A stretch of 64,000 nt of DNA, taken from assembly GCF_041927875.1 (NCBI RefSeq), contig NZ_JBHFHN010000012.1. One strand, written 5' to 3'. This DNA comes from Paracoccus sp041927875 (GTDB lineage Bacteria; Pseudomonadota; Alphaproteobacteria; Rhodobacterales; Rhodobacteraceae). The translations under genes and the position numbers were made by a program. This document shows positions 1 to 8,636 of the stretch, piece by piece (positions within the stretch are counted from its first letter, which is position 1; each line of letters opens with the position of its first letter). Under the pieces are notes generated by a model. It ran no database searches and was not told the origin of the DNA. It saw only the letters and a list, made by a program, of their open reading frames with translations.

Positions 1-30
1 TTATGGCGGCCTTGTCGGGCTGCCCGGGCC

Positions 31-108
31 GACCAGAGATCATGGCATGTGGCTGCTTGATTGGTCTGGCGCATCGCAACGCGACAGCGATGGTCGATGC
101 CGGATGCG
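31..108. repeat. Imperfect direct repeat, copy 1
   Basis: Positions 31-108 align with 203-279. Shared blocks in order are ACCAG.GATCATGG, a CTG/CT-rich stretch, GGCGCATCG.A, a short CGCA/CGAC stretch and GGATGC. Similarity is roughly 70% by eye with few gaps, and the two copies start about 172 bp apart. No coding frame is kept across them, so they look like duplicated non-coding sequence. Confidence 0.5.
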
Positions 109-202
109 TCGCCGCCGGGACGATCCTGCGCAAGGCATCGGTGCGAAGTTACCATGACCGCTCTCAGGGCATCACGCCGCACTTATCGCACCGCCTCGGC
201 CC

Positions 203-279
203 ACCAGCGATCATGGTATCTGTCTGCTCGCTCGGTCCGGCGCATCGAACCGCAACCGCACTGACCGCTTCAGGATGCC
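203..279. repeat. Imperfect direct repeat, copy 2
   Basis: Second copy of the repeat at 31-108. Weak similarity may continue a further ~15 bp past the end of each copy. Confidence 0.5.
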
Positions 280-580
280 TCCCGCTGGAACGGCCCGGCG
301 GCGGGTTCGGGATGCGGTCAAAGTTGCCCTGGCGGCCCTCGCCGGGCCTACCGATAGACCTCCCGCGCAACCCGCAGCGCCTTCATCTCGACAGTCGCGC
401 GCCGGGTTGGACATCTGGCGACCGGATGCGACCTGCGACCCGCGTCCGATGCGCTGCCATCGACAAAGCCCTTGGCGCGGCGATTGTCGTGCCTACATGA
501 TAGCGGTAATCCTGCGCGGTGACGGGCCAGCCCGCGTGCCGCGCCTTTGCCGCCCCTGCGGCCTGCCTTTGGAAAGATCG

Positions 581-1549
581 ATGACCGACACCACCCTGAC
601 CTGGGACGATACCGTCCTGCCGTTTCAACTGGATCGCAGCGACATCCGCGGCCGCGTCGCGCGGCTGGATGGGGTGCTGGGGCGCATCCTGACGCAACAC
701 AGCTATCCCCCCGCCGTCGAGGCACTGGTGGCCGAGGTTGCCCTGCTGACCGCGCTGATCGGCCAGACCGTCAAACTGCGATGGAAGCTGTCGATCCAGG
801 TGCAGGGCAACGGCGCGGTGCGCACCATCGCCACCGACTACTTCGCCCCGGCCGAGGAAGGCGCCCCCGCCCGCATCCGCGGCTGGGCCAATTTCGATGC
901 CGACCGGCTGGACCCCACCCGCAGCGCCTTTGACCAGATCGGCCAGGGCTATCTGGCGATCCTGATCGACCAGGGGCCGGGCAGCGTTCCCTATCAGGGC
1001 ATCGTCCCGCTGGAGGGCGCGAGCCTTGCCGCCTGCGCCGAAAACTACTTCGCGCAATCCGAACAGCTCCCGACGCGCTTCAGCCTGGCCTTTGGGCGGT
1101 CGCGGCTGCCGGGGGCGGACGAACGCTGGCGGGCCGGCGGGATCATGATCCAGCATATGCCCAAGGCCTCGCCTCTGGCCGCCACCGCGCCCGTGGCGCA
1201 GGCCGAGGATGCGCCGGGCGAAAACTGGGCGCGCGCCCAGATCTTGCTGGATACGGTCGAGGAAATCGAGCTGATCGGCCCGCAGGTGACGCCGCAGACC
1301 CTGCTTTTGCGCCTGTTCCATGAGGAGGCGCCGCGCGTCTTTCCGGCGCAGGCGGTGACCTTTGGCTGCACCTGCTCGCCTGCCAAGGTGCGCCAGTCGC
1401 TGTCGATCTATTCGGCCAAGGACATCGCCACGATGACCACGGCCGAGGGCACGGTGACCGCCGATTGCCAGTTCTGCGGCGCGCATTACGTCTTTGACCC
1501 GGCGACGCTGGGCATGGACGCCGCTCTGCCCGAGGATGCCGATGGCTGA
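581..1549 (+). CDS. hslO: Hsp33 redox-regulated chaperone
   Basis: A 322-residue protein with the Hsp33 layout. A cytosolic holdase domain is followed by the C-terminal zinc-binding redox switch, CTC at residues 263-265 and CQFC at 296-299, spaced by 30 residues as the family requires. In the family these cysteines hold Zn2+ when reduced and form disulfides under oxidative and heat stress, which activates chaperone activity. The ATG at 581 gives the standard N-terminus (MTDTTLTWDD). The same frame stays open upstream to 275, but that extension resembles nothing known. It overlaps the NUDIX gene by 8 bp, so the two are probably cotranscribed. Confidence 0.96.
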   Translation: MTDTTLTWDDTVLPFQLDRSDIRGRVARLDGVLGRILTQHSYPPAVEALVAEVALLTALIGQTVKLRWKLSIQVQGNGAVRTIATDYFAPAEEGAPARIRGWANFDADRLDPTRSAFDQIGQGYLAILIDQGPGSVPYQGIVPLEGASLAACAENYFAQSEQLPTRFSLAFGRSRLPGADERWRAGGIMIQHMPKASPLAATAPVAQAEDAPGENWARAQILLDTVEEIELIGPQVTPQTLLLRLFHEEAPRVFPAQAVTFGCTCSPAKVRQSLSIYSAKDIATMTTAEGTVTADCQFCGAHYVFDPATLGMDAALPEDADG

Positions 1550-2153
1550 TGGTGCGGCGCCCGATGCGTTGACGCGGCTCATCGCCGCGCTGGACCGGCC
1601 GGGCGCCGCAACCTCGGATTTCGACCGCAATCCGGGGGCGGTTCTGGCCGCCGATCGGGTGCTGCGTCCGGCGGGCGTGCTGGTGCTGATCGATCCCGAC
1701 CCGGCGGGTGCGCGGCTGTGGCTGACCAAGCGCGCCTCGGGCCTGCGCCACCATCCGGGCCAAATCGCCTTGCCGGGGGGCAAGGTGGATCCGGGCGATG
1801 ACGGCCCGGTCGGGGCTGCCCTGCGTGAGGCGCATGAGGAGATCGGCCTGCCTATCGGCGCCGCGCAGGTGCTGGGCTGCCTTGCCCCGCATGAGACGGT
1901 GACAGGTTTTCAGGTCACCCCGGTGCTGGCCCTGCAACGCATCCCCTTTGCCGCGATCCCCGAGGCGGGCGAGGTCGATGAGGTGTTCTCGGTGCCGCTG
2001 GCGCATGTGCTGAACCCCGCGCGGTTCCATGTCGAACGCCGCCGCTGGCGTGGGGAATGGCGACATTATGATGTCGTGCCCTGGGGGCCATACTACATCT
2101 GGGGCGCGACAGCGCGGATCTTGCGGGCTTTGTCAGACCGGGTGGCGGTATGA
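1542..2153 (+). CDS. NUDIX hydrolase, CoA pyrophosphatase type
   Basis: A 203-residue protein starting at ATG 1542; an in-frame ATG at 1536 is also possible. The CoA-pyrophosphatase signature LRHHPGQIALPGG leads directly into a NUDIX box with REAHEEIGL. Asp replaces the usual Glu at the GX5E position. Members of this NudL-like family hydrolyse CoA or acyl-CoA to phosphopantetheine and 3',5'-ADP. The start lies inside the hslO stop region, and its stop overlaps the next start as ATGA, so it is part of a coupled operon. Substrate preference is inferred from the family. Confidence 0.88.
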   Translation: MADGAAPDALTRLIAALDRPGAATSDFDRNPGAVLAADRVLRPAGVLVLIDPDPAGARLWLTKRASGLRHHPGQIALPGGKVDPGDDGPVGAALREAHEEIGLPIGAAQVLGCLAPHETVTGFQVTPVLALQRIPFAAIPEAGEVDEVFSVPLAHVLNPARFHVERRRWRGEWRHYDVVPWGPYYIWGATARILRALSDRVAV

Positions 2154-3304
2154 TGGTGCGCGGCGATTGGCTTTCTGCACCCGCGCTGCGCCGCGTTCTG
2201 GCGGTGCTGACCGATGCCGGTCATCGCGCGCTGATCGTTGGTGGCGCGGTGCGCAACGATCTGCTGGGCGCGCCGATCAGCGACATCGACCTGGCGACCG
2301 ATGCGCGCCCCGATCGGGTGGCCGCGCTGATGAAGGCCGCCGGTCTGCGCGTCATTCCCACCGGCATCGACCATGGCACGCTGACCGTGATCGCCGCGGG
2401 CCAGCCGTTCGAAATCACCACTTTTCGCCGCGATGTGGCCACCGATGGCCGCCGTGCGACGGTCGCCTTTGCCGATGATCCGGCCGAGGATGCGCAGCGC
2501 CGCGATTTCACCATGAACGCGCTTTACGCGACGCCCGACGGGCGCGTGATCGACCCGACCGGCGGGCTGGCCGATCTGGCGGCGCGGCGGCTGCGCTTTG
2601 TCGGCGATGCCGCGACCCGGATCGCCGAGGATTACCTGCGCATCCTGCGGCTTTACCGGTTCTGGGCGCAATATGGCGACCCCGACCCCGCGACCCATGC
2701 GACCGCCCTTGCAGCGGTTCGCGCGCAGGCCGAGGGGCTGGCCCGCATCTCGCGCGAGCGGATCGGGGCAGAGATGCGCAAGCTGCTGGCCGCGCCCGAT
2801 CCGCTGCCGATGCTGGAGGATATGGCGGCAGCCGGGGTGCTGGCGATTGCGCTGCCCGGCGCGCAGATCACCGATCTGGCGGCGCTGATCGCGCAGGAGC
2901 GCGCGACGAATACCCCGCCCACGGCGCTGCGCCGCCTGGCCGCCCTGGGCGGCGATGATCCCACAGCCGCGCTGCGCCTGTCGCGGGCCGAGGGCGCGCA
3001 TCTGTCGGCCCTGGCCGCGCCGCTGGACCTGCCCGGCCCGCAGGGGATCGGCGCCTTGGCCTATCGGCACGGCGCCGCCACCGCCACCGATGCGGTGCTG
3101 ATCGCCGCTGCCCGTGCGGGCGCGCCGCCGCCACCGGACTGGCGCGACCGCATCGCCATCGGCACGGCGGCGGTGTTCCCGCTGCGCGCCGCCGATCTGC
3201 CGCATCTGTCCGGCCCCGCGCTTGGAGCGCGGCTGAAACAGGCCGAAGCGCGCTGGATCGCCTCGGGCTTTGCCGCCAGCCGCGATGATCTGCGCGACGG
3301 CTGA
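2150..3304 (+). CDS. cca: CCA tRNA nucleotidyltransferase
   Basis: A 384-residue class II nucleotidyltransferase that in this family adds or repairs the 3' CCA end of tRNA. The head has GGAVRN (about 31-36), the catalytic metal-binding DIDLATDA (about 45-52), the RRDFTMNA motif, and RILRLYRF, which opens the neck region. The C-terminus is alanine-rich and helical. No HD phosphohydrolase domain is evident. Its start overlaps the NUDIX stop as ATGA, so translation is likely coupled. Only a short gap with its own promoter-like element separates it from the next gene. Confidence 0.93.
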   Translation: MMVRGDWLSAPALRRVLAVLTDAGHRALIVGGAVRNDLLGAPISDIDLATDARPDRVAALMKAAGLRVIPTGIDHGTLTVIAAGQPFEITTFRRDVATDGRRATVAFADDPAEDAQRRDFTMNALYATPDGRVIDPTGGLADLAARRLRFVGDAATRIAEDYLRILRLYRFWAQYGDPDPATHATALAAVRAQAEGLARISRERIGAEMRKLLAAPDPLPMLEDMAAAGVLAIALPGAQITDLAALIAQERATNTPPTALRRLAALGGDDPTAALRLSRAEGAHLSALAAPLDLPGPQGIGALAYRHGAATATDAVLIAAARAGAPPPPDWRDRIAIGTAAVFPLRAADLPHLSGPALGARLKQAEARWIASGFAASRDDLRDG

Positions 3305-3335
3305 CATTACCGCGCGACGCGCCTATATCGGGTGC
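3301..3335 (+). promoter_or_regulatory. Sigma-70-like promoter, possibly leaderless
   Basis: CTGACA at 3301-3306, a 17-bp spacer, then TATATC at 3324-3329. A start site about 7 nt after the -10 falls on the ATG at 3336. No Shine-Dalgarno sequence precedes that ATG. The -35 overlaps the cca stop codon. Confidence 0.5.
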
Positions 3336-5186
3336 ATGTTCAACCGATTGATCGACGCCTTTCGCCCCGCCGAAGGCCCGCCCCCGCAGCGCCTTGGCGC
3401 GTTTTTCCTGTGGTGCCTGTCGGGCGCCTGGCCCGCGCTGATCCTGGCCGGGCTGCTGTCGGCGGCGGCCGGCACGATGGAGGTCGTCTCGGCCCTGATG
3501 CTGGGTTGGGTGATCGACGCGGCACTGGCGGGCGAGCCGTCCCGCGTGTTCGCCGACAACTGGCCGCTGCTGGCCGCCTTTGCGGGGTTCTACCTGCTGG
3601 CGCGGCCCCTGGTCTTTGGCCTGTCCTCGGCCAGTTCCAACATGCTGATCGCGCCCAATGTGCTGCCGCTGGTGTTGTCGCGGCTGCACCGCTGGACGAT
3701 GGGTCAGGCGGTGACGTTTTTCGACAATGATTTCGCGGGGCGGATTGCGCAGAAGCAGATGCAGACTGCGCGGGCCGTCACCGATACCGCATCCGAGGTG
3801 ATCAACACCGTGGCCTTTGCCTTGGCCTCGATCATCGGCTCGGCGATCTTTCTGCTGGCGATCGATACCTGGGCGGCGGTGGCGCTGCTGATCTGGCTGA
3901 TCGCCTATCTGGGGCTGGTGCGGTTCTTCCTGCCGCAGGTCCGCAGCCGGTCGGCGGCGCGGGCCGGGGCGCGGGCAATGATCACCGGGCAGGTCGTCGA
4001 CACGATCACCAACATCAAGACCGTCAAGCTGTTCGCCCATGCCGAACATGAGGACCGGTCGGCCCTGGGCGCGATGTCGATCTTTCGCGACCGGGCGATG
4101 GATTTCGGCAGCGTCTCGACCCGGTTTCGCAGCACGCTGATGGTGCTGGCGGGGGCGCTTCCGGTGATCCTGATCGGCGGCACGCTGCTGATGTGGCAGG
4201 CGGGCGCGGCCAGTGCCGGGCAGATCGCGGCCGCCGGGGCGATCTCGATGCGGATCGCGCAGATGACGGGCTGGGTCAGCATGTCGCTGATGGGCCTGTG
4301 GGGCAATATCGGTGAGGTCGAGGACGGGATGGAAACCCTGTCGCCGCCGCACGCGCTGACCGACCGCCCCGGTGCCGTCGACCTGCCGCGCGCCCAGGGC
4401 GGCATCACCTTTCAGGATGTCAGCTTTGCCTATGGCCGGGATGAGGGCGGGATCGCGGGCATCGATCTGACCATCGCGCCGGGTGAACGCATCGGCATCG
4501 TCGGCGCCTCGGGGGCGGGGAAATCGACGCTGGTGGCGCTGCTGTTGCGGCTTTACGACACCCAATCCGGGCGCATCCTGATCGACGGCACCGACATCCG
4601 CGACGTCACCCAGCAAAGCCTGCGCCGCCAGATCGCGGTGGTGACGCAGGAAACCGCGATGTTCAACCGGTCCGCCCGCGACAACATTGCCTATGGTCGC
4701 CCCGGTGCCAGCCAGCCCCAGATCGAGGCTGCGGCCCAGGCCGCCGAGGCGCATGATTTCATCCTGGCGCTTCAGGATTTCGCCGGGCGGCGCGGTTATG
4801 ACGCGCATCTGGGCGAACGCGGGGTCAAGCTGTCGGGCGGTCAGCGGCAGCGCATCGCGCTTGCCCGCGCCTTTCTGAAGGACGCCCCGATCCTGGTGCT
4901 GGATGAGGCCACAAGCGCCCTGGACAGCGAGGTCGAGGCCGCGATCCAGCAGGGCCTGCTGCGGGTGATGGCGGGCAAGACCGTGCTGGCCATCGCGCAC
5001 CGGCTGTCCACCATCGCCGAGATGGACCGCATCGTGGTGCTGGATCAGGGCCGGATCGCCGAGCAGGGCAGCCATGCCGACCTGCTGGCGCAGGGCGGGC
5101 TTTACGCGCGTTACTGGAACCGGCAATCGGGCGGCTTCATCGGCACCGATGATGAATCGGATCAGGCAGGAGACAGCGTGGGATGA
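3336..5186 (+). CDS. MsbA-like ABC transporter, permease-ATPase half-transporter
   Basis: A 616-residue fused exporter. The N-terminal half holds about six membrane helices (residues 20-310). The C-terminal ATPase has Walker A GASGAGKST (around 389-397), signature LSGGQRQRIALARAF (around 499), Walker B ILVLDEATSALDSE (around 519) and the switch histidine in IAHRLST. It should act as a homodimer in the inner membrane, exporting lipid, drug or peptide; the substrate cannot be read from sequence. The ATG at 3336 fits the promoter-like element immediately upstream. Its stop overlaps the next start as ATGA. Confidence 0.93.
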   Translation: MFNRLIDAFRPAEGPPPQRLGAFFLWCLSGAWPALILAGLLSAAAGTMEVVSALMLGWVIDAALAGEPSRVFADNWPLLAAFAGFYLLARPLVFGLSSASSNMLIAPNVLPLVLSRLHRWTMGQAVTFFDNDFAGRIAQKQMQTARAVTDTASEVINTVAFALASIIGSAIFLLAIDTWAAVALLIWLIAYLGLVRFFLPQVRSRSAARAGARAMITGQVVDTITNIKTVKLFAHAEHEDRSALGAMSIFRDRAMDFGSVSTRFRSTLMVLAGALPVILIGGTLLMWQAGAASAGQIAAAGAISMRIAQMTGWVSMSLMGLWGNIGEVEDGMETLSPPHALTDRPGAVDLPRAQGGITFQDVSFAYGRDEGGIAGIDLTIAPGERIGIVGASGAGKSTLVALLLRLYDTQSGRILIDGTDIRDVTQQSLRRQIAVVTQETAMFNRSARDNIAYGRPGASQPQIEAAAQAAEAHDFILALQDFAGRRGYDAHLGERGVKLSGGQRQRIALARAFLKDAPILVLDEATSALDSEVEAAIQQGLLRVMAGKTVLAIAHRLSTIAEMDRIVVLDQGRIAEQGSHADLLAQGGLYARYWNRQSGGFIGTDDESDQAGDSVG

Positions 5187-6406
5187 CGGTGGTGATCGAA
5201 CGGCTTGGCCATCACGGCGACGGGATCGGCGCGGGGCCGGATGGCCCGGTGTTCGCGCCGATGACCCTGCCGGGTGAGGTGATAACGGGCACCATCACGG
5301 GTGAGCGCATGGCGGATCCGCGGGTGCTGACGGCCAGCCCCGATCGCGTCGCCCCGCCCTGTCCGCATTATCGTGCCTGCGGGGCCTGCGTGCTGCAACA
5401 TGCCGCCGATGGATTTGTCGCCCGCTGGAAGGCCGGGGTGGTGGAACAGGCCCTGGCTGCCCATGACATTGCCGCGCGGGTCGAGGGGGTGGCGACCTCG
5501 CCCCCGGCCTCGCGCAGGCGGGCGGTGCTGGCGGGGCGGCGCACGCGGTCTGGGGTGCTGGTCGGGTTTCACGCGCGGGCCTCGGATCAGATCGTGGCGG
5601 TGCCGGGCTGCACCGTACTGGACCCCGGCCTGGTCGCGCTGATCCCGGCGCTGGAGCGGCTGGTGGCGCAGACGGGCACCCGCAAGGGGGCGATGGATCT
5701 GGCCGTTACCCTGTCCGAAGGCGGGGCCGATCTGGCCGTCACCGGCGGCAAGCCGATGGATGCGGGCCTGTTCGCAGAGCTGTCGGCCCTTGCCGATGCC
5801 GAGGATCTGGCGCGCCTGACCTGGGAGGGGCAGGTCGTCGCGACCCGCCGCCCGCCGCAGCAGCGGCTTGGCCCGGCGCGTGTCGCCCCGCCGCCGGGCG
5901 CCTTTCTTCAGGCCACGCCGCAGGGCCAGGCCGCGCTTGTCGCCAGCGTGCTGCAAACCGTGGATCAGGCCGCCCGCGTCGCTGATCTGTTCGCCGGTTG
6001 CGGCACCTTTGCCCTGCCGATCGCGCGCAAGGCCAGCGTTCACGCGGTCGAGGGTGACGCCGCGATGCTGGCGGCGCTGGATCGCGGCTGGCGCGATTCG
6101 TCCGGCCTGCACGCGCTGACGCATGAGGCGCGCGATCTGTTCCGCCGCCCGCTTCTGCCCGACGAACTGGCGCGCTTTGACGCAATCGTGATCGACCCGC
6201 CGCGCGCCGGTGCATCCGCCCAGATCGCCCAGATCGCGGCGGCGCGCGTGCCGGTGCTGGCCTATGTGTCGTGCAACCCGGTCACATTCGCCCGCGACGC
6301 CGCGACTTTGGCCGAAGCGGGTTATCAGATGGACCGGCTGCGGGTCGTCGATCAGTTCCGCTGGTCGTCGCATGTGGAACTTGTCGCGCGCTTTCGGGCC
6401 GCGTAA
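5183..6406 (+). CDS. 23S rRNA (uracil-C5) methyltransferase, TrmA/RlmD family
   Basis: A 407-residue enzyme with an N-terminal TRAM-like RNA-binding segment (residues 1-50) and an iron-sulfur cysteine cluster at C60, C66 and C69 with a fourth Cys near 147. The C-terminal SAM-binding fold has VADLFAGCGTFALP, the IDPPRAG motif and the catalytic cysteine in YVSCNP. The family methylates C5 of specific uridines in 23S rRNA; the target (U1939 or U747 type) is uncertain. It is coupled to the ABC transporter through an ATGA overlap. Confidence 0.9.
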   Translation: MTVVIERLGHHGDGIGAGPDGPVFAPMTLPGEVITGTITGERMADPRVLTASPDRVAPPCPHYRACGACVLQHAADGFVARWKAGVVEQALAAHDIAARVEGVATSPPASRRRAVLAGRRTRSGVLVGFHARASDQIVAVPGCTVLDPGLVALIPALERLVAQTGTRKGAMDLAVTLSEGGADLAVTGGKPMDAGLFAELSALADAEDLARLTWEGQVVATRRPPQQRLGPARVAPPPGAFLQATPQGQAALVASVLQTVDQAARVADLFAGCGTFALPIARKASVHAVEGDAAMLAALDRGWRDSSGLHALTHEARDLFRRPLLPDELARFDAIVIDPPRAGASAQIAQIAAARVPVLAYVSCNPVTFARDAATLAEAGYQMDRLRVVDQFRWSSHVELVARFRAA

Positions 6407-6435
6407 GGGGCGGCCAAACTGACCCCGACGGACCC

Positions 6436-7230
6436 ATGCTGCGCGACCGCCTGAACCGCCTGATCGACCATCCGCTGACCGGCCAGATCATTCTGGGCGT
6501 CATCCTTTTCAACGCCGTGATCCTGGGGCTGGAAACCTCGGGTCGGCTGATGGCGCGGCATGGCGATATCATCCAGACGCTGGATCGGCTGTGCCTGGCG
6601 ATCTTTGTCGTGGAAATCGCTGCCAAGCTGATCGGGCGCGGACCGGCCTTCTTTCGGTCGGGCTGGAACATCTTTGACGCGGTGATCGTGGGCGTTGCGC
6701 TTGTTCCGGCGGGGCAGGGGCTGGCGGTGCTGCGGGCGCTTCGCATCCTGCGGGTGCTGCGCGTCATCTCGGTCGCGCCGCGCCTGCGCCGGGTGGTCGA
6801 GGGCTTTCTGGCCGCCGTCCCCGGCATGGCCAGCGTGTTCCTGCTGATGGGGATGATCTTCTATATCGGCGCGGTGATGGCGACCAAGCTGTTCGCCGCC
6901 GCCTTTCCCGAATGGTTCGGCACGCTGGGCCGGTCGGCCTATACGCTGTTCCAGATCATGACGCTGGAAAGCTGGTCGATGGGCATCGTCCGCCCGGTGA
7001 TGGAGGTCTTCCCCCAAGCCTGGTTGTTCTTCGTGCCCTTTATCCTGATCACCACCTTTGCGGTAGTGAACCTGGTGGTGGGCCTGATCGTGAACTCGAT
7101 GCAGGATGCCCACCAGGCCGAGGAACATGCGGCGACCGAGGCCTATCGTGACGAGGTGCTGACCCGCCTGCGCGCGATCGAGGCGCGGCTGGATGGCGAA
7201 AACGGCCCCGATGGCGGAGAAAACCATTAG
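6436..7230 (+). CDS. NavBac-type voltage-gated sodium channel
   Basis: A 264-residue six-helix channel subunit with all diagnostic parts. The S4 voltage sensor has arginines at 100, 103, 106 and 109 (spaced every third residue). The pore helix is followed by the selectivity filter TLESWSM (176-182), then a long S6 and a C-terminal acidic/heptad region (about 228-253) likely to form the tetrameric coiled coil. In NavBac channels four identical subunits form the pore and the filter Glu gives Na+ selectivity. Paracoccus channels of this type are known. ATG 6436 gives a start of normal length; the frame is open upstream through the preceding gene. Confidence 0.93.
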   Translation: MLRDRLNRLIDHPLTGQIILGVILFNAVILGLETSGRLMARHGDIIQTLDRLCLAIFVVEIAAKLIGRGPAFFRSGWNIFDAVIVGVALVPAGQGLAVLRALRILRVLRVISVAPRLRRVVEGFLAAVPGMASVFLLMGMIFYIGAVMATKLFAAAFPEWFGTLGRSAYTLFQIMTLESWSMGIVRPVMEVFPQAWLFFVPFILITTFAVVNLVVGLIVNSMQDAHQAEEHAATEAYRDEVLTRLRAIEARLDGENGPDGGENH

Positions 7231-7301
7231 GCAAGCGAGGCTGTTTGCGCTAATCGACAAAAAAACAAGATCAATCGGGCAAACCAAAGGCAGGCGTTCT
7301 G

Positions 7302-7817
7302 ATGCGGTTCATTTTGCGGCTCGCCGCCCTTTTCGGGCTGGCATTTCTGGTGGCATCCTGTGGTGGCGACAGCCTGTCATCGAACAAGTTCAAACGCTAT
7401 GACGGCCCGCCCGTCACCCAGGTCCAGGTGCATAAGGGCAAGCGGCAGTTGATGCTGTTCTCGGGCCAGACGCTGCTGAAAACCTACAAGGTCGGGCTGG
7501 GCTATGCACCCGAGGGCCACAAGCAGTTCGAGGGCGACGGCAAGACCCCCGAGGGCGTCTATTACATCGACCGGCAGAACCCCAACAGCGCATATCACCT
7601 GTCGCTGGGCATCAGCTATCCCAACATCAACGACACCGCCCGCGCCGCCGTTCAGGGCCGCTCGGCCGGGGGCGACATCATGATCCACGGCCAGGCCGGC
7701 AAGAATCGCGGCCGCGGCAAGGATTGGACGGCGGGCTGCATCGCCGTCACCGATGCCGAGATCGAAGACATTTACGCCATGGTCCGCCCCGGCACGCCGA
7801 TCATCATCTTCCCCTGA
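7302..7817 (+). CDS. L,D-transpeptidase lipoprotein
   Basis: A 171-residue protein with a lipoprotein signal (lipobox LVASC, Cys20), so it is probably membrane-anchored in the periplasm. The YkuD catalytic domain spans about residues 36-171, with the conserved His in IMIHG (H129) and the nucleophile in WTAGCIAV (C146). The family forms 3-3 peptidoglycan cross-links or attaches proteins to peptidoglycan; this short single-domain form leaves the exact reaction open. It stands alone, about 70 bp after the sodium-channel gene, and is followed by a strong terminator. Confidence 0.9.
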   Translation: MRFILRLAALFGLAFLVASCGGDSLSSNKFKRYDGPPVTQVQVHKGKRQLMLFSGQTLLKTYKVGLGYAPEGHKQFEGDGKTPEGVYYIDRQNPNSAYHLSLGISYPNINDTARAAVQGRSAGGDIMIHGQAGKNRGRGKDWTAGCIAVTDAEIEDIYAMVRPGTPIIIFP

Positions 7818-7840
7818 TCGGATGCGCCATGCGCCATGAA

Positions 7841-7867
7841 AAACGGCGGCCCACCGGGCCGCCGTTT
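7841..7867. terminator. Bidirectional hairpin terminator
   Basis: An AAACGGCGGCCC stem pairs with GGCCGCCGTTT around a short ACC loop. It lies between the convergent L,D-transpeptidase and CAP-domain genes. A-run and T-run flanks suit termination from either side. Confidence 0.75.
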
Positions 7868-7889
7868 GCCTGTCGTCAGGGTGGGGCGA

Positions 7890-8405
7890 TCAGCCGCCGA
7901 CCACCAGCGTCCACCACAGCTTGCCGTTCTGTTCCTGATGCCAGGCAAAGCCCATTTCGCGGGCAGCCGGCGACATGATCACGTCGCGGGTGTCGCGCAG
8001 GTTCATCCAGGCTTGCAGGGTCTGGACCTCGGTCTCATAGGTCTCGGAAATGTTCTGCCCGATCAGCGGCCCGGCGTAACCGGCGCGGCGCACGCGATCC
8101 AGCGGGCTGGAGCCGTCCGACCCGAAATGCCAGGCGCGGTTCTGGCGCGACATGTCGGCGGCATGGCCCTGGGCGGCCGTGGTCAGCAGCGGGCTGATGG
8201 CGATCGGGCCAAGCCCCTGACCGGCGCGCAGCGTGTTGATCTGGCCCTGCACGCGCACCGGAATCTCCTGCGCGTCGCGGGCGCTGATCGTATAGGCGAC
8301 CGGCAGCGGCTGCCCATCGGGGCCAAGCTGCGGGGTGGTAGCGCGGGGCGCGCAGGCCGTCAGCGCCAGCGTCGCCGCCACCAGAATGGCAGAGGTGCGA
8401 ATCAT
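7890..8405 (-). CDS. CAP-domain (SCP/PR-1) lipoprotein
   Basis: A 171-residue secreted lipoprotein with lipobox LTAC (Cys18). The mature part has CAP features: an early INTLRAGQGL helix, AAQGHAADMSRQN, an IGQNISE-type motif and a C-terminal WWTLVVGG strand. Bacterial CAP proteins are extracytoplasmic; their biochemical role is mostly unknown. The minus-strand start at 8405 has a purine-rich AAAGGAAC upstream. The same frame stays open much further upstream without resembling anything. It is convergent with the transpeptidase to its left and divergent from the one to its right. Confidence 0.85.
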   Translation of the reverse strand: MIRTSAILVAATLALTACAPRATTPQLGPDGQPLPVAYTISARDAQEIPVRVQGQINTLRAGQGLGPIAISPLLTTAAQGHAADMSRQNRAWHFGSDGSSPLDRVRRAGYAGPLIGQNISETYETEVQTLQAWMNLRDTRDVIMSPAAREMGFAWHQEQNGKLWWTLVVGG

Positions 8406-8636
8406 GGTCGTTCCTTTTTGCATCGCAGCCATGCGGCCACGTTGGGATATGCGGATTGGCGCGTCTTTACCCTGTTGCATCCTGATCGCAAAGACCCGCG
8501 CACGCAGATTTGCCCGATGACAGCAGTTTGATTTGCGACTATGGCAACGGCGCAATAACCCTTGCCTATGCTGGCCCGCCGCACCGCGCGCGGGTCCGGA
8601 CGGCATGACGATGGCCAGACCGAAGGACAACACAGA

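Larger units (their letters stand above)
1..580. other. Gene-poor leader region before hslO
   Basis: No reading frame here resembles a known protein, has codon use like the neighbouring genes, or carries a convincing ribosome binding site. Open frames exist on both strands, but that is expected at this GC content. The only structure I can see is an imperfect direct repeat (listed separately). It may be intergenic DNA, a decayed gene, or the regulatory region of a gene beyond the left edge. I saw no tRNA cloverleaf. Confidence 0.55.

Noticed and set aside
1..580. tRNA or small RNA gene
   Set aside because: No cloverleaf or CCA-type acceptor stem was visible; hairpins are not above what the GC content would produce.
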